NCBI RefSeq assembly: GCF_030553075.1
Contig: NZ_CP130701.1
Span: 248,001 to 312,000 of the forward strand
From: Halomonas sp. I5-271120
Lineage (GTDB): Bacteria > Pseudomonadota > Gammaproteobacteria > Pseudomonadales > Halomonadaceae
Direction: 5' to 3'
DNA length: 64,000 nucleotides
Each line of letters opens with the position of its first letter. The stretch's first letter is position 1. The notes beneath the pieces are model-generated. The model was not told where the DNA came from. It saw only the letters and a program-made list of their open reading frames with translations, and did not search any database. This document shows positions 1 through 8,634 of the stretch, one piece after another. The position numbers and the translations under genes were made by a program.

Positions 1-165
1 CTTCTCTCCGCCCTGCACCGACTCGAGCAGGAAGGTCCAGGGTGCATTGGCCAGCTTCAGGTAAGTGGAAAGCGGGGTATCGAGATCGGCGAGAACCTCG
101 CGGGTTACCGGAATACGGTTATAGCCGGCATCGGCCAGCTCTTCGAAGTGTTCGGGGGTCATCAT
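1..165 (-). CDS. trpE: Anthranilate synthase component I, N-terminal part (cut by window edge)
   Basis: The first 55 residues of the chorismate-using large subunit of anthranilate synthase, the first step of tryptophan synthesis. The visible N-terminus contains a [18 protein letters not shown] stretch, then a [16 protein letters not shown] segment ending in GGEK, which is the typical pseudomonad-type TrpE start with the tryptophan-binding LLES element. The reading frame is open to the window edge. Two consecutive ATG codons (165 and 162) follow an AAGGAA ribosome site at 175-180, which fixes the start. It lies downstream of gph on the same strand, separated by a 309-base leader that carries a candidate attenuation peptide. 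Confidence 0.93.
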   Translation of the reverse strand, partial: MMTPEHFEELADAGYNRIPVTREVLADLDTPLSTYLKLANAPWTFLLESVQGGEK

Positions 166-317
166 GCCCGGCAGTTCCTTCAAGAATGAATCACTTAAGC
201 GGGGACGCTTATGCTTAACAGGGGGGCGTGGCTATCGCATTGCACTGAAGCATGCTTGCGCACGTCTCACGCACGGTACGGATCGGTATACGGGCGTGTT
301 AACGCACTAGGCCGGCA

Positions 318-347
318 TCACCATCGCCAACGCTTGACGTCACGCAT
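318..347 (-). promoter_or_regulatory. trpL: Candidate trp leader peptide (MRDVKRWRW)
   Basis: A nine-codon frame, ATG at 347 to TGA at 318, encodes MRDVKRWRW, with two Trp codons among the last three residues. It lies 150 bases upstream of trpE in an otherwise gene-free leader. An AGGA sits three bases before the ATG. The RNA carrying the Trp codons can fold: a GUUGGC segment pairs with a following GCCGGC, placing the second Trp codon in the loop. A later small hairpin (stem 196-201 with 206-211) has no clear U tract, so the terminator half is uncertain. Attenuation of trpE by a leader peptide is known in Pseudomonas putida; its presence here is inferred. Confidence 0.55.
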
Positions 348-417
348 CAGTCCTGCGGTGCCATGGCAACGTACATCTTGAGGGGAATGACGGGTGTCCG
401 GCGTCATGAGGGAATCC

Positions 418-426
418 GTTATAGCA
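418..426 (-). promoter_or_regulatory. Possible extended -10 for the trp leader transcript
   Basis: TGCTATAAC reads on the minus strand at 426-418, matching an extended -10 (TGnTATAAT-like). Transcription would begin near 411, about 65 bases before the candidate leader peptide. No convincing -35 is seen, which extended -10 promoters can tolerate. A short hairpin (GGCGGT 442-447, ACCGCC 454-459) lies just upstream and could end the gph transcript. Confidence 0.35.
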
Positions 427-474
427 GGATCTTATTGATTCGGCGGTTTTTATACCGCCATATTCAATTTCACA

Positions 475-1140
475 CTAAACGAGTTCGGAAAGCGATTCAA
501 CTACCGCATCGGGGCGACTGGCGGTCACCGATTCGCCGTGATTATACCCGTAAGGCACGGCCAGCGTTCGAAAGCCCGCGCGCTTGCCTGCTTCGATGTC
601 ATGGCGCGAATCGCCGACCATCAGGCAGACCTCTGGCGACACCCCGAAATGTGCCGCTGCGTGCAGCAAGGGGGCGGGATCGGGCTTCTTCTCGTCCAGA
701 GAATCGCCGCCCAAACACAGGCCGAAGCAGTCTGCCAGATCAAAGTGCTCGAGGATCGGGGCAATGAAGGCCTTGGGCTTGTTGGTAATCAGCGCCAGTG
801 ACAGGCCGCTGTCAATGAGGCCATCAATGGCCTCCCGCACACCGGGATACAGCCTAGTGAGCGCCACCGGCGAGGCATGGTAGTGCGCGAGAAAGCGTGC
901 ATGGCAGGCCTCTAGCTCATCCTCATCGACCGGACGCTTCAGCACATCGCCAAGGGCTCGCTCGACCAGACGCCGGGAGCCGTTACCGACCCAGTCCCGC
1001 ACACGCACTTCACCGGCCGGTGGCATGCCCTGATCCTCCAGGGCGGCATCGAGCGCCGCGGCCAAATCGGGAACCGAATCGATCAAGGTACCATCGAGGT
1101 CAAAGGCCACCATACGCATGTCGCGAACCAGGTCATGCAT
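475..1140 (-). CDS. gph: Phosphoglycolate phosphatase (HAD superfamily)
   Basis: Hydrolyses 2-phosphoglycolate to glycolate in the cytoplasm; 221 residues, the usual length. HAD motif I is AFDLDGTLIDS with the nucleophile and acid aspartates at residues 14 and 16; motif II is ITNKPK, motif III KKPDPAP and motif IV GDSRHDIEAG. The alpha-helical cap lies between motifs I and II. I take ATG 1140 because AAAGGAA precedes it by a normal spacer; an upstream in-frame ATG at 1203 has no such site. In pseudomonads gph sits between rpe and trpE. Here trpE follows, but rpe is about 4.8 kb away behind unrelated genes. Confidence 0.93.
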   Translation of the reverse strand: MHDLVRDMRMVAFDLDGTLIDSVPDLAAALDAALEDQGMPPAGEVRVRDWVGNGSRRLVERALGDVLKRPVDEDELEACHARFLAHYHASPVALTRLYPGVREAIDGLIDSGLSLALITNKPKAFIAPILEHFDLADCFGLCLGGDSLDEKKPDPAPLLHAAAHFGVSPEVCLMVGDSRHDIEAGKRAGFRTLAVPYGYNHGESVTASRPDAVVESLSELV

Positions 1141-1422
1141 AGCAAATTCCTTTCTAATCAATGTGTTTTGCACATATGGTCGATCAACATCCATTTCATG
1201 CATGTAATATTACGAAAAAACATGATCAAAACTAGCCTTTGCCCATAGGCATTCGTCGAGCAGAGGCATATCCTAGACATCAGCCGTCGCCGCTACCAGG
1301 TGGAGAGCCCTCGGGGATCGACGTAAGCGCATCGCCGCGCCCAGCGCCCCTCATGAGACGCCCTGCCTGACTCAGGCGATTCTCGCGTTTCTCAATCTTC
1401 ACATTCATCAACGGAGTGTCTC

Positions 1423-2724
1423 ATGTCTCTACCACGCATTGTGGTGGTCGGCGGTGGCGCCGGCGGGCTCGAACTCGTGACACGGCTGGGCCGCAAGCTG
1501 GGTAAACGCCAACGGGCTGAAATCGTGCTCGTCGACCGGAACCCTACCCATATCTGGAAGCCGCTGCTCCATGAAGTCGCCACCGGGGTCCTCGACTCTG
1601 GCCTCGACGAAGTCTCCTACCAAGGCCATTCCAAGGCCCACGGCTATCGCTTCCAACGTGGCACCCTGTGTGATCTGGACCGCGATACACAGAAGCTTAC
1701 CCTGGCGCCGATTATCGATGACGACGGCGAGACGGTGGTGCTGCCCTCCCGTGAGTTGGACTATGACTACCTGGTAATGGCACTGGGTAGCGTATCCAAC
1801 GATTTCGGCACGCCTGGCGTCGCCGAACATGCCCACTTCCTCGATAGTCCGCACCAGGCGGAAGCCTTCCGCCACGACATGCTCAACACCTTCCTGCGCT
1901 ACAGCGATCCCGAACGCCGCATCCACCCCAAGCTGGCGGTGGGTATCGTTGGGGCCGGCGCCACCGGCGTGGAGCTGGCAGCCGAGCTCTACGGCGCTTC
2001 GAAGATGCTCAACAGCTACGGTTTCACCTCGCTTGAGAGCACACAGCTCGAAGTTCACCTGATCGAGGCCGCGCCACGCATTCTGCCAGCCCTACCCGAG
2101 CGCATCAGTCAGGCGGTGCATAAGGAGCTCGAAAAACTGGGCGTCAATGTGCACGTGGATACCAAAGTGACCTGCGCCGATGAAGAAGGCTTCATGACAG
2201 CCGACGGCACCCGCATCGAGACCGACCTCAACGTCTGGGCGGCCGGCATCAAAGCGCCGGCCTTTCTCTCCGAGCTGGGGCTGTCTACCCAGCGCAATCA
2301 CCAGCTCAAGGTCGAGCGGACCCTGCAGAGCATTGATGATCCGCATATCTTCGCCTTTGGCGACTGCGCCAGCTGCCCTCAGGAAGATGGCAAGACGGTT
2401 CCTCCGCGGGCTCAGGCCGCTCACCAACAGGCGGGCACCCTCTTCCACAATCTGGTCGCCACCCTCGATGGCAAGCCGCTCAAGGATTTCACCTTCCACG
2501 ACCGTGGCTCTCTGATCTCGCTTGCCCACTTCGACGCCGTGGGTTCGCTGATGCGTGGCGCCTCCGCGCGCTCACTGTTTATCGAAGGGCGCCTGGCCAA
2601 GGTCTTCTATGCATCGCTGTATCGCATGCACCAGCTCGCCATCCACGGCACCGTGAAGACCGGCATGACAGTAGTTGTCGACGGCCTCAATCGCTTCCTC
2701 AAGCCGAAGATGAAGCTGCATTGA
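1423..2724 (+). CDS. ndh: Type II NADH:quinone oxidoreductase
   Basis: Single-subunit, non-proton-pumping NADH dehydrogenase of the inner membrane face, passing electrons from NADH through FAD to quinone. The 433-residue protein shows the FAD-binding VVVGGGAGGLE (about residues 7-17), a second dinucleotide fold IVGAGATGVELAAEL (175-189), and the FAD-contacting FAFGDCA (310-316). The amphipathic C-terminal region suits membrane attachment. An ACGGAG site precedes the ATG. It stands alone on the plus strand and reads towards the dihydroxyacetone kinase gene 87 bases downstream, with which it may be co-transcribed. Confidence 0.93.
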   Translation: MSLPRIVVVGGGAGGLELVTRLGRKLGKRQRAEIVLVDRNPTHIWKPLLHEVATGVLDSGLDEVSYQGHSKAHGYRFQRGTLCDLDRDTQKLTLAPIIDDDGETVVLPSRELDYDYLVMALGSVSNDFGTPGVAEHAHFLDSPHQAEAFRHDMLNTFLRYSDPERRIHPKLAVGIVGAGATGVELAAELYGASKMLNSYGFTSLESTQLEVHLIEAAPRILPALPERISQAVHKELEKLGVNVHVDTKVTCADEEGFMTADGTRIETDLNVWAAGIKAPAFLSELGLSTQRNHQLKVERTLQSIDDPHIFAFGDCASCPQEDGKTVPPRAQAAHQQAGTLFHNLVATLDGKPLKDFTFHDRGSLISLAHFDAVGSLMRGASARSLFIEGRLAKVFYASLYRMHQLAIHGTVKTGMTVVVDGLNRFLKPKMKLH

Positions 2725-2811
2725 CGGCCTAAACAGGCACAGTTGACCTGAGCCTGAAATGACATCTTGAATACTCGATTACGCCATGAACAGGAATGCC
2801 GGGGGTAAGGC

Positions 2812-4473
2812 ATGGATCGTTTCTACAACGCGCCGGAAAACGTCGTCGATGAGATACTCTGCGGCGTCGCGGCGTCGGCGCCGCTGCGCATTGCCGAACC
2901 GGAAAGCGGCCTTCGCATCCTCATTCGCAAGGAGTGGGACAGGCAGCAGCAAGGCCGCGAACAGGTCGCGGTGCTCTCCGGCGGGGGCGCCGGCCACGAA
3001 CCTGCCCACGCGGGTTTTGTCGGCGAAGGCATGCTGACCGGGGTAATCTCCGGCAGCCTGTTCGCCTCCCCCAGCGTCGAGGCGGTGCTCGCCGCGATAC
3101 GTGAGGTCTGTGGCGACGCCGGTTGCCTGCTGGTGGTCAAGAACTATACCGGTGATCGCCTCAACTTTGGCCTCGCCGCCGAACGCGCCCGCAGCGAGGG
3201 GCTGGATGTCGCCATGATCATCGTTGCCGACGATGTCGCGATCGATAAGGCCCCGCAGCCCCGCGGCATTGCCGGCACCCTGCTGGTCCACAAACTAGCG
3301 GGCTATCTGGCAAGCAAGCAGACCCCCCTCGACGAGATTCGCGCCCAGGCCGAATCGCTGTGCGCCCACATGGGCTCGATGGGCATGGCATTGCGCCCGG
3401 CGGCTCAGCCGGGACACGCCTTGGCGTCGCGCTCACCGGAACTGGGGCTGGGTATCCACAACGAGACCGGCACCCGCGAAGTGGACCCGCAGAGCGCCGA
3501 CGAAGCCATGAGCTTAGTGCTTGAGCCCCTACGCAATGCACTGGCGGCGCGCAAGCTTACTGGGCACAACCTCTCCGGGCCGTGGATCGTCATGCTCAAC
3601 GACCTGGGCAGTTGCTCGACGCAGGAGCTCGGGGTGCTGGCCGATAGCCTGTTGCGTCAGTTGGGTATCGATCAGGTCGCTCACTTGATTGGGCCGGCAC
3701 CGCTGATGACGTCGCTGGACATGCACGGGGTTTCCGTCACGCTGCTGTCGGCGCAAGACGCGTTCGTGACTGGGCTTACCGCACCGACCAGGGCACCTGC
3801 CTGGCCGGGGATGAAGGCCGTCGCACGTCCCGAGCATTTCACGCCGGACACCCGTCAGGACCGAGACGCGCTGAGCGACGATGCCCCTCAGGACAAAGGC
3901 GTTACCGCCTCGCTTCAGCGCGTAATCGACACCCTCCGCCAGGCGCGCGAAGAACTGGACGCTCTGGATGCCAAGAGTGGCGACGGTGACGCTGGCGCCA
4001 GCATGCACAGTGGCGCTGACTCGATCGCCGCGGCACTCGAGGCAAGTCGGCTCAATACGCAGGCGCTGCCGTCGCTGTTTGCCGGCATCGGACAGCTCCT
4101 GGCTCGCGACATGGGCGGCTCAAGCGGCGTGCTGCTGTCGATCCTGTTCACCGCTGCCGGCGCCGCACTGGATCAGCGGGGCGAGCTCGGCACAGCCCTT
4201 GCCGATGGTGTCGAGAAGATGCAGGCCTACGGCGGCGCCAAGCCCGGCGACCGCACCATGGTGGATGCGTTAGTGCCGGCGATCGAGGCCCTGAGGCGTG
4301 GCGAATCGCTCCAACAGGCAGCGCAAGCGGCCCGCGACGGCGCACAGGCCACGGCAGCCCTGACCCAGGCCAATGCCGGGCGCTCTGCCTATGTGCCGGA
4401 AAGCGCCCTCAAGGGTGTGGTTGACCCCGGTGCAGAAGCGGTCGCACGCGTTTTCGAGGCGCTAGCCGCTTAA
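2812..4473 (+). CDS. dhaK: Single-chain ATP-dependent dihydroxyacetone kinase (DhaK-DhaL fusion)
   Basis: Phosphorylates dihydroxyacetone (possibly also glyceraldehyde) in the cytoplasm. The N-terminal DhaK half has SGGGAGHEPAHAGFVGEG (His62) and GLGIHNETG, whose His216 is the residue that forms the hemiaminal with substrate. The C-terminal DhaL half has LDAKSGDGDAG with the Mg-ATP aspartates near 386, 391 and 393, and GGSSGVLLS. At 553 residues it matches the ATP-using eukaryote/Citrobacter type, not the split PTS-dependent DhaKLM. The gene ends before a strong bidirectional terminator. The start at 2812 has a GGGGTAAGGC stretch upstream; an in-frame ATG is not seen before it. Confidence 0.93.
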   Translation: MDRFYNAPENVVDEILCGVAASAPLRIAEPESGLRILIRKEWDRQQQGREQVAVLSGGGAGHEPAHAGFVGEGMLTGVISGSLFASPSVEAVLAAIREVCGDAGCLLVVKNYTGDRLNFGLAAERARSEGLDVAMIIVADDVAIDKAPQPRGIAGTLLVHKLAGYLASKQTPLDEIRAQAESLCAHMGSMGMALRPAAQPGHALASRSPELGLGIHNETGTREVDPQSADEAMSLVLEPLRNALAARKLTGHNLSGPWIVMLNDLGSCSTQELGVLADSLLRQLGIDQVAHLIGPAPLMTSLDMHGVSVTLLSAQDAFVTGLTAPTRAPAWPGMKAVARPEHFTPDTRQDRDALSDDAPQDKGVTASLQRVIDTLRQAREELDALDAKSGDGDAGASMHSGADSIAAALEASRLNTQALPSLFAGIGQLLARDMGGSSGVLLSILFTAAGAALDQRGELGTALADGVEKMQAYGGAKPGDRTMVDALVPAIEALRRGESLQQAAQAARDGAQATAALTQANAGRSAYVPESALKGVVDPGAEAVARVFEALAA

Positions 4474-4508
4474 TAGCACCTGACGGTTAACGCATGGTGC
4501 AACGCCAA

Positions 4509-4548
4509 CACTAAAAGGCCGCCGAGTACCCTCGGCGGCCTTTTAGTG
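4509..4548. terminator. Bidirectional terminator between dhaK and mscS
   Basis: An 18-bp perfect inverted repeat (4509-4526 and 4531-4548) with a four-base loop, GC-rich centre and A/T-rich ends, lies between two convergent genes. Its TTTT run on one strand and AAAA on the other suit termination in both directions. Confidence 0.9.
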
Positions 4549-4633
4549 TCCAGATAATGGTTATTGCCGTTGCTATTGTCGTTGTTAGGGCAATCGTCGT
4601 TCACCCGCTTAAGGCGGCGAGTCAGCGCGGGCC

Positions 4634-5476
4634 TCAGAGACCGCTCTTCTCAGCCTTCTGCTCATCGTGGTGATAAACGTGCACGTCGCGCTGCGGAAAG
4701 GGAATGCTAATGCCCTCGGCATCGAAGCGCCGCTTGATCTCCTCAGTCATTTCCCAGTACACGTCCCAGTAATCACTGGCTTTGACCCAAGGCCGCACGA
4801 TCCAGTTGACGCTTGAATCCAGCATCGCGCTCATACGAATATTGGGCGCAGGGGATTCCAGCACCCGCGCATCCTTGGCCACCACTTCTTCCAGCACCCG
4901 GCGCACGACATCGATATCGGCGTCATAGCCGACGCTTGCCACCAGATCGACCCGGCGGGTGTCGTGAGAGGAGTAGTTGGTAATGGCGCCGCTCATCATC
5001 TGGCCGTTGGGCACGATGATCTTGCGGTTGTCGCCGGTCTTGAGCTCGGTGGTAAATATCTGCACGTCATCGATCACCCCGGCAACGCCGCCAGCCTCGA
5101 CGTAATCGCCGATCTTGTAGGGCCGGAAGATGATCACCAGCACCCCGGCGGCGAAGTTGGCAAGCGAGCCCTGCAGCGCAAGACCGACAGCCAGGCCAGC
5201 CGCACCCAGAACCGCGATCAGCGAGGTGGTCTGGATGCCGAGCTGGCTAATGGCGGCCAGGACCACCACGATCAGCAACAGAGTCCTTAGGATGTTGCCA
5301 AGGAACTTGATCAACAGCGGCTCGACCTTGGCCCGCTCCATGGCCTTGATACTCAGACGATGCACCAGTGAAATCACCCAGCGGCCGATCACGAAGATGG
5401 CGAGTGCCGCCACCAGATCGATAGCAAAGCTAGTGCCGGTGGTCTGCAGGTAGGTCAACAGGGCATCCCTTTCCAT
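4634..5476 (-). CDS. mscS: Small-conductance mechanosensitive channel
   Basis: Inner-membrane channel that opens on hypo-osmotic shock, relevant to a halophile. The 280-residue protein has three N-terminal membrane helices (about 17-37, 58-82, 85-112), the third Gly/Ala-rich pore helix (VLGAAGLAVGLALQGSLANFAAGV), then the beta domain (RPYKIGDYVEAGGVAGVIDDV) and the cytoplasmic alpha/beta vestibule (IPFPQRDVHV near the end). This is the MscS core length, without extra domains. A GAGGAA site precedes the ATG. It may share a transcript with rpe and the GIY-YIG gene upstream, though a 112-base gap intervenes. Confidence 0.95.
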   Translation of the reverse strand: MERDALLTYLQTTGTSFAIDLVAALAIFVIGRWVISLVHRLSIKAMERAKVEPLLIKFLGNILRTLLLIVVVLAAISQLGIQTTSLIAVLGAAGLAVGLALQGSLANFAAGVLVIIFRPYKIGDYVEAGGVAGVIDDVQIFTTELKTGDNRKIIVPNGQMMSGAITNYSSHDTRRVDLVASVGYDADIDVVRRVLEEVVAKDARVLESPAPNIRMSAMLDSSVNWIVRPWVKASDYWDVYWEMTEEIKRRFDAEGISIPFPQRDVHVYHHDEQKAEKSGL

Positions 5477-5588
5477 AGCGGTTCCTCGATGAAATCAGGC
5501 GGCATGCAAACCGCCGGGGTTGGTCAGATATCGGTGATCAAACATCGGCGCTGCCGACCGTTCATCCTTGTATAGAGCATCGCAGCGG

Positions 5589-5888
5589 TTATGGCAGCTT
5601 TTGCGGCACTTGCTGAGTGCCGTCTGTGCGACGCGCCTCGAGCCAGGCGAGCTTTCCCGCCGCCGACAGGCGTTTAACCTGCGCCTCGAGTCGCAGCGCA
5701 TCGCCCCGCTCGCCGACGGCCTCGTGGTGCAATAGAGTCAGAGGCCCCTTGCCGCGCAGCGCCTTGGCGCCACGCACGCCGTCACGGTGCTCCTTGAAGC
5801 GCCTTGCCACGTCGGTGGTAATACCGGTGTAGAGATGACCGGCGGCGGTCCTGAGCATGTAGAGATGCCAGCACGGCGATGCCGTCAT
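5589..5888 (-). CDS. GIY-YIG nuclease-fold protein (UPF0213/YhbQ type)
   Basis: A 99-residue protein consisting only of the GIY-YIG fold: [19 protein letters not shown] gives the two Tyr motifs, RRFKEHRDG the following Arg/His element, and EAQVKRLS the late Glu helix. Proteins of this family (E. coli YhbQ, Bacillus YazA) are stand-alone; a nuclease role is suspected but the cellular substrate is not settled. It begins five bases after the rpe stop codon and is presumably translated from the rpe message. No strong ribosome site is visible, which suggests coupling to rpe. Confidence 0.88.
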   Translation of the reverse strand: MTASPCWHLYMLRTAAGHLYTGITTDVARRFKEHRDGVRGAKALRGKGPLTLLHHEAVGERGDALRLEAQVKRLSAAGKLAWLEARRTDGTQQVPQKLP

Positions 5889-5893
5889 GCTGC

Positions 5894-6592
5894 TCAGGCC
5901 TTTGCCAATTCGTCGCGAAAAGCCTGCATCACGCTGTCATAGCGGTTCGGGTCGTCGCCACTGCGTGCCTTGAATACCGCCGAACCGGCGACGAAGGTAT
6001 CGGCCCCTGCCCTGGCGATCTCGGCGATGTTGTCGACCTTCACCCCCCCGTCGATCTCCAGGCGAATATTGCGGCCGCTGGCATCGATGCGCCGGCGCAC
6101 GTCACGCAGTTTGTCGAGGGTGCCGGGAATGAACGACTGGCCGCCGAAGCCCGGATTAACGCTCATCAGCAGAATTATGTCGACCTTGTCCATCACGTAG
6201 TCGAGATAGGACAGCGGCGTGGCCGGATTGAACACCAGGCCGGCCTGGCAGCCACCCTCGCGGATCATGGCAAGCGAGCGGTCGATATGATCTGAGGCTT
6301 CCGGGTGGAAGGTAATATAGCTGGCACCGGCGTCGATGAAGTCGCCGATCAGACGATCCACCGGCCGCACCATCAGGTGGGCGTCGATGGGCGCGGTAAC
6401 GCCGTGCTTGCGCAGCGCTTCGCAGACCATCGGACCGATGGTCAGGTTAGGCACGTAGTGGTTGTCCATGACGTCGAAATGGACGATGTCGGCGCCGGAG
6501 GCCAGCACGTCATCGACCTCTGCGCCGAGGCGGGCGAAGTCGGCAGAAAGAATCGAGGGCGCGATCTTGAAGTCTGGCGTTGCATCGCTCAT
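5894..6592 (-). CDS. rpe: Ribulose-phosphate 3-epimerase
   Basis: Interconverts ribulose 5-phosphate and xylulose 5-phosphate in the pentose phosphate pathway. The 232-residue TIM barrel shows [47 protein letters not shown] and LEIDGGV, the metal and phosphate-binding signatures of the family. ATG 6592 is preferred: family members begin with a short lead before IAPSIL, and a GGAG lies upstream. The frame remains open for about 97 codons further upstream, but that part is low-complexity and has no family match. It heads a small unit with the GIY-YIG gene. Confidence 0.95.
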   Translation of the reverse strand: MSDATPDFKIAPSILSADFARLGAEVDDVLASGADIVHFDVMDNHYVPNLTIGPMVCEALRKHGVTAPIDAHLMVRPVDRLIGDFIDAGASYITFHPEASDHIDRSLAMIREGGCQAGLVFNPATPLSYLDYVMDKVDIILLMSVNPGFGGQSFIPGTLDKLRDVRRRIDASGRNIRLEIDGGVKVDNIAEIARAGADTFVAGSAVFKARSGDDPNRYDSVMQAFRDELAKA

Positions 6593-6809
6593 GGGCAGGG
6601 CAGGCTCCTGAAATACGAAAGAATGGCAAGGACAAGCCGCCATTCTAGCAGCAAGGCAGCGAGCCGGCGCCCCTTGCAACCCCGGCCTGCCGGCGCTAGT
6701 GCTGATGTCTCCCCTTGCCGGCTTTTCATGCAGCCTTGCTTGCCCCCTCCTTGCGCCCCTCGCGCATAGCAACAATAGTGGAGAACGACACATCACCAAG
6801 GAGACGGTC

Positions 6810-8540
6810 ATGCCCCAGTTCCCCCTGCGATACTCACTTGCCTTTGGCCTCCTGGCCGGCACTCTGTCATTCGCACCCGGCATCTTTGCTCAAGAAGCCA
6901 TTCTCGAGGGCGAGCGCTTCCATCCGGAAGTCGGCACTCAGGGCATGGTCGCCACCAGTCATTTTCTCGCCTCCCAGGTGTCGCATGACGTGCTGGCGGC
7001 GGGCGGCAATGCGGTGGATGCGGCGGTCAGCGCCGGTTTCGCGCTAGCTGTCACCCAACCCCGCTCGGGCAACATTGGCGGCGGGGGCTTCATGCTGATT
7101 TCGGATGAAACCAGCGGCGAGGTCATCGCCATCGACTATCGCGAGATGGCGCCATACGCCGCCACCGAGACTATGTTCCAGGACGCCGACGGCAATGCGG
7201 TCACCGAGCGTTCTCGCTTCACTCATCTGGCGGCCGGGGTGCCCGGCACCGTCGCCGGCCTGGCCATGGCTCTAGAGCAATACGGCACCATGAGTCTGGC
7301 AGAGGCCCTGGCGCCGGCCATCGATCTTGCAGAAAACGGCTTTCCGCTGCCCCAGCGTTTTGTCGACGGCATCCGCGATTCACGCATGAACTTCGAGCCC
7401 TGGGAAGCATCGAGAGCCAAGTTCTTCAAGGAAGATGGCAGCTCTTATCAGGTTGGCGACATCTTCCGTCAGCCGGATCTCGCGGCCACCCTCAAGCGCA
7501 TCGCTGATCAGGGCGCCCGGGAATTCTACGAAGGCGAGACAGCACAGCTGATAGTCGCCGAGATGCAGGCCCACGACGGCCTGATCACCATGGAGGACCT
7601 GGCCGCCTACCAGCCGATCATTCGCGAGCCGAGCCACGGCACTTATCGCGGCTATGACATCTATGCCATGAGCCCGCCCTCCTCTGGCGGCGCCCATATC
7701 GTGCAGATGCTCAATATCCTCGAGGACTATGATATCGGCGCGATGGGATTCAACTCCGCCGCCACCATCCATGTAATGGCCGAAGCCATGAAGCGCGCCT
7801 ATGCCGATCGCTCCGAGTACCTGGGCGATACCGACTTCGTCTCAGTCCCGCTTGAGGGCATCACCTCGAAGGCCTACGCCGCCGAACTGCGTCAGGGCAT
7901 CAGCATGGACGAGGCCACACCAAGCGCCACCCTGGCGCCGGGCAATCCGCTGCCCTATGAGTCCAACGAGACCACCCACTTCTCGATCGTCGACGACAAT
8001 GGCCTGGCGGTTTCCAATACCTACACCATCAACTTCAGCTACGGCTCGGGGATCGTGGTCGACGGGGCCGGCTTTCTGCTCAACAACGAAATGGATGATT
8101 TCTCGGCCAAGCCCGGCGTGCCCAACGCCTATGGATTGATCGGCGGCGAGGCCAACAAGGTCGAGCCCGGCAAGCGCATGCTTTCCTCGATGACCCCGAC
8201 CATCGTCAAGAAGGATGGCAAGAACTTCCTGATCACCGGCAGCCCCGGCGGTTCACGGATCATCACCACGACCCTGCAGGTGCTGATGAACGTCATCGAT
8301 CACCACATGAACATCCAGTCGGCGGTCAGCGCCCCGCGCATTCACCACCAGTGGTTGCCCGACGAGATTCGCATCGAGGATGGCATCAGCCCGGATACGA
8401 TCACGCTGCTCGAGGCCAAGGGTCATACCATCAGCCAGCAGGACGCCATGGGCGCGGCCCAGTCGATCCTGATCCGCGATGGCGAATATCACGGCGGCGC
8501 CGACCCGCGGCGCTCGACCTCCTCGGCCATGGGGCTCTGA
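6810..8540 (+). CDS. ggt: Gamma-glutamyltransferase, periplasmic proenzyme
   Basis: Cleaves or transfers the gamma-glutamyl group of glutathione and related compounds. The 576-residue precursor starts with a signal peptide (basic start, hydrophobic residues about 8-24, cleavage probably after GIFAQ). The large subunit carries NIGGGGFML and the region binding glutamate. Autocleavage is expected before Thr388 in [11 protein letters not shown], which becomes the catalytic N-terminal Thr of the small subunit; SSMTPT and GSPGGSRI follow. ATG 6810 has AAGGAG seven bases upstream. A GC hairpin follows at 8587. Confidence 0.95.
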   Translation: MPQFPLRYSLAFGLLAGTLSFAPGIFAQEAILEGERFHPEVGTQGMVATSHFLASQVSHDVLAAGGNAVDAAVSAGFALAVTQPRSGNIGGGGFMLISDETSGEVIAIDYREMAPYAATETMFQDADGNAVTERSRFTHLAAGVPGTVAGLAMALEQYGTMSLAEALAPAIDLAENGFPLPQRFVDGIRDSRMNFEPWEASRAKFFKEDGSSYQVGDIFRQPDLAATLKRIADQGAREFYEGETAQLIVAEMQAHDGLITMEDLAAYQPIIREPSHGTYRGYDIYAMSPPSSGGAHIVQMLNILEDYDIGAMGFNSAATIHVMAEAMKRAYADRSEYLGDTDFVSVPLEGITSKAYAAELRQGISMDEATPSATLAPGNPLPYESNETTHFSIVDDNGLAVSNTYTINFSYGSGIVVDGAGFLLNNEMDDFSAKPGVPNAYGLIGGEANKVEPGKRMLSSMTPTIVKKDGKNFLITGSPGGSRIITTTLQVLMNVIDHHMNIQSAVSAPRIHHQWLPDEIRIEDGISPDTITLLEAKGHTISQQDAMGAAQSILIRDGEYHGGADPRRSTSSAMGL

Positions 8541-8586
8541 TATTCCAAGAGACCTTTATTCCACGAGACCTTGCCCTATGATGGAC

Positions 8587-8612
8587 GGCCCGGCATCGCC
8601 GGGCCATTTCAT
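8587..8612 (+). terminator. Terminator after ggt
   Basis: GGCCCGGC (8587-8594), a three-base loop and GCCGGGCC (8598-8605) are followed by ATTTCATTT. The position just after ggt, and before ATG 8635, argues against starting the MFS gene at the earlier ATG codons near 8578. Confidence 0.75.
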
Positions 8613-8634
8613 TTCACCGCTCCCTCAGGTGCCC

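Noticed and set aside
363..883. Plus-strand frames opposite gph and the trp leader
   Set aside because: Arginine/proline-rich shadow translations without ribosome sites; gph explains the region.
1204..1213. GTAATATTAC palindrome upstream of gph
   Set aside because: Ten bases of self-complementary AT-rich sequence can occur by chance; no second copy or promoter geometry supports a site.
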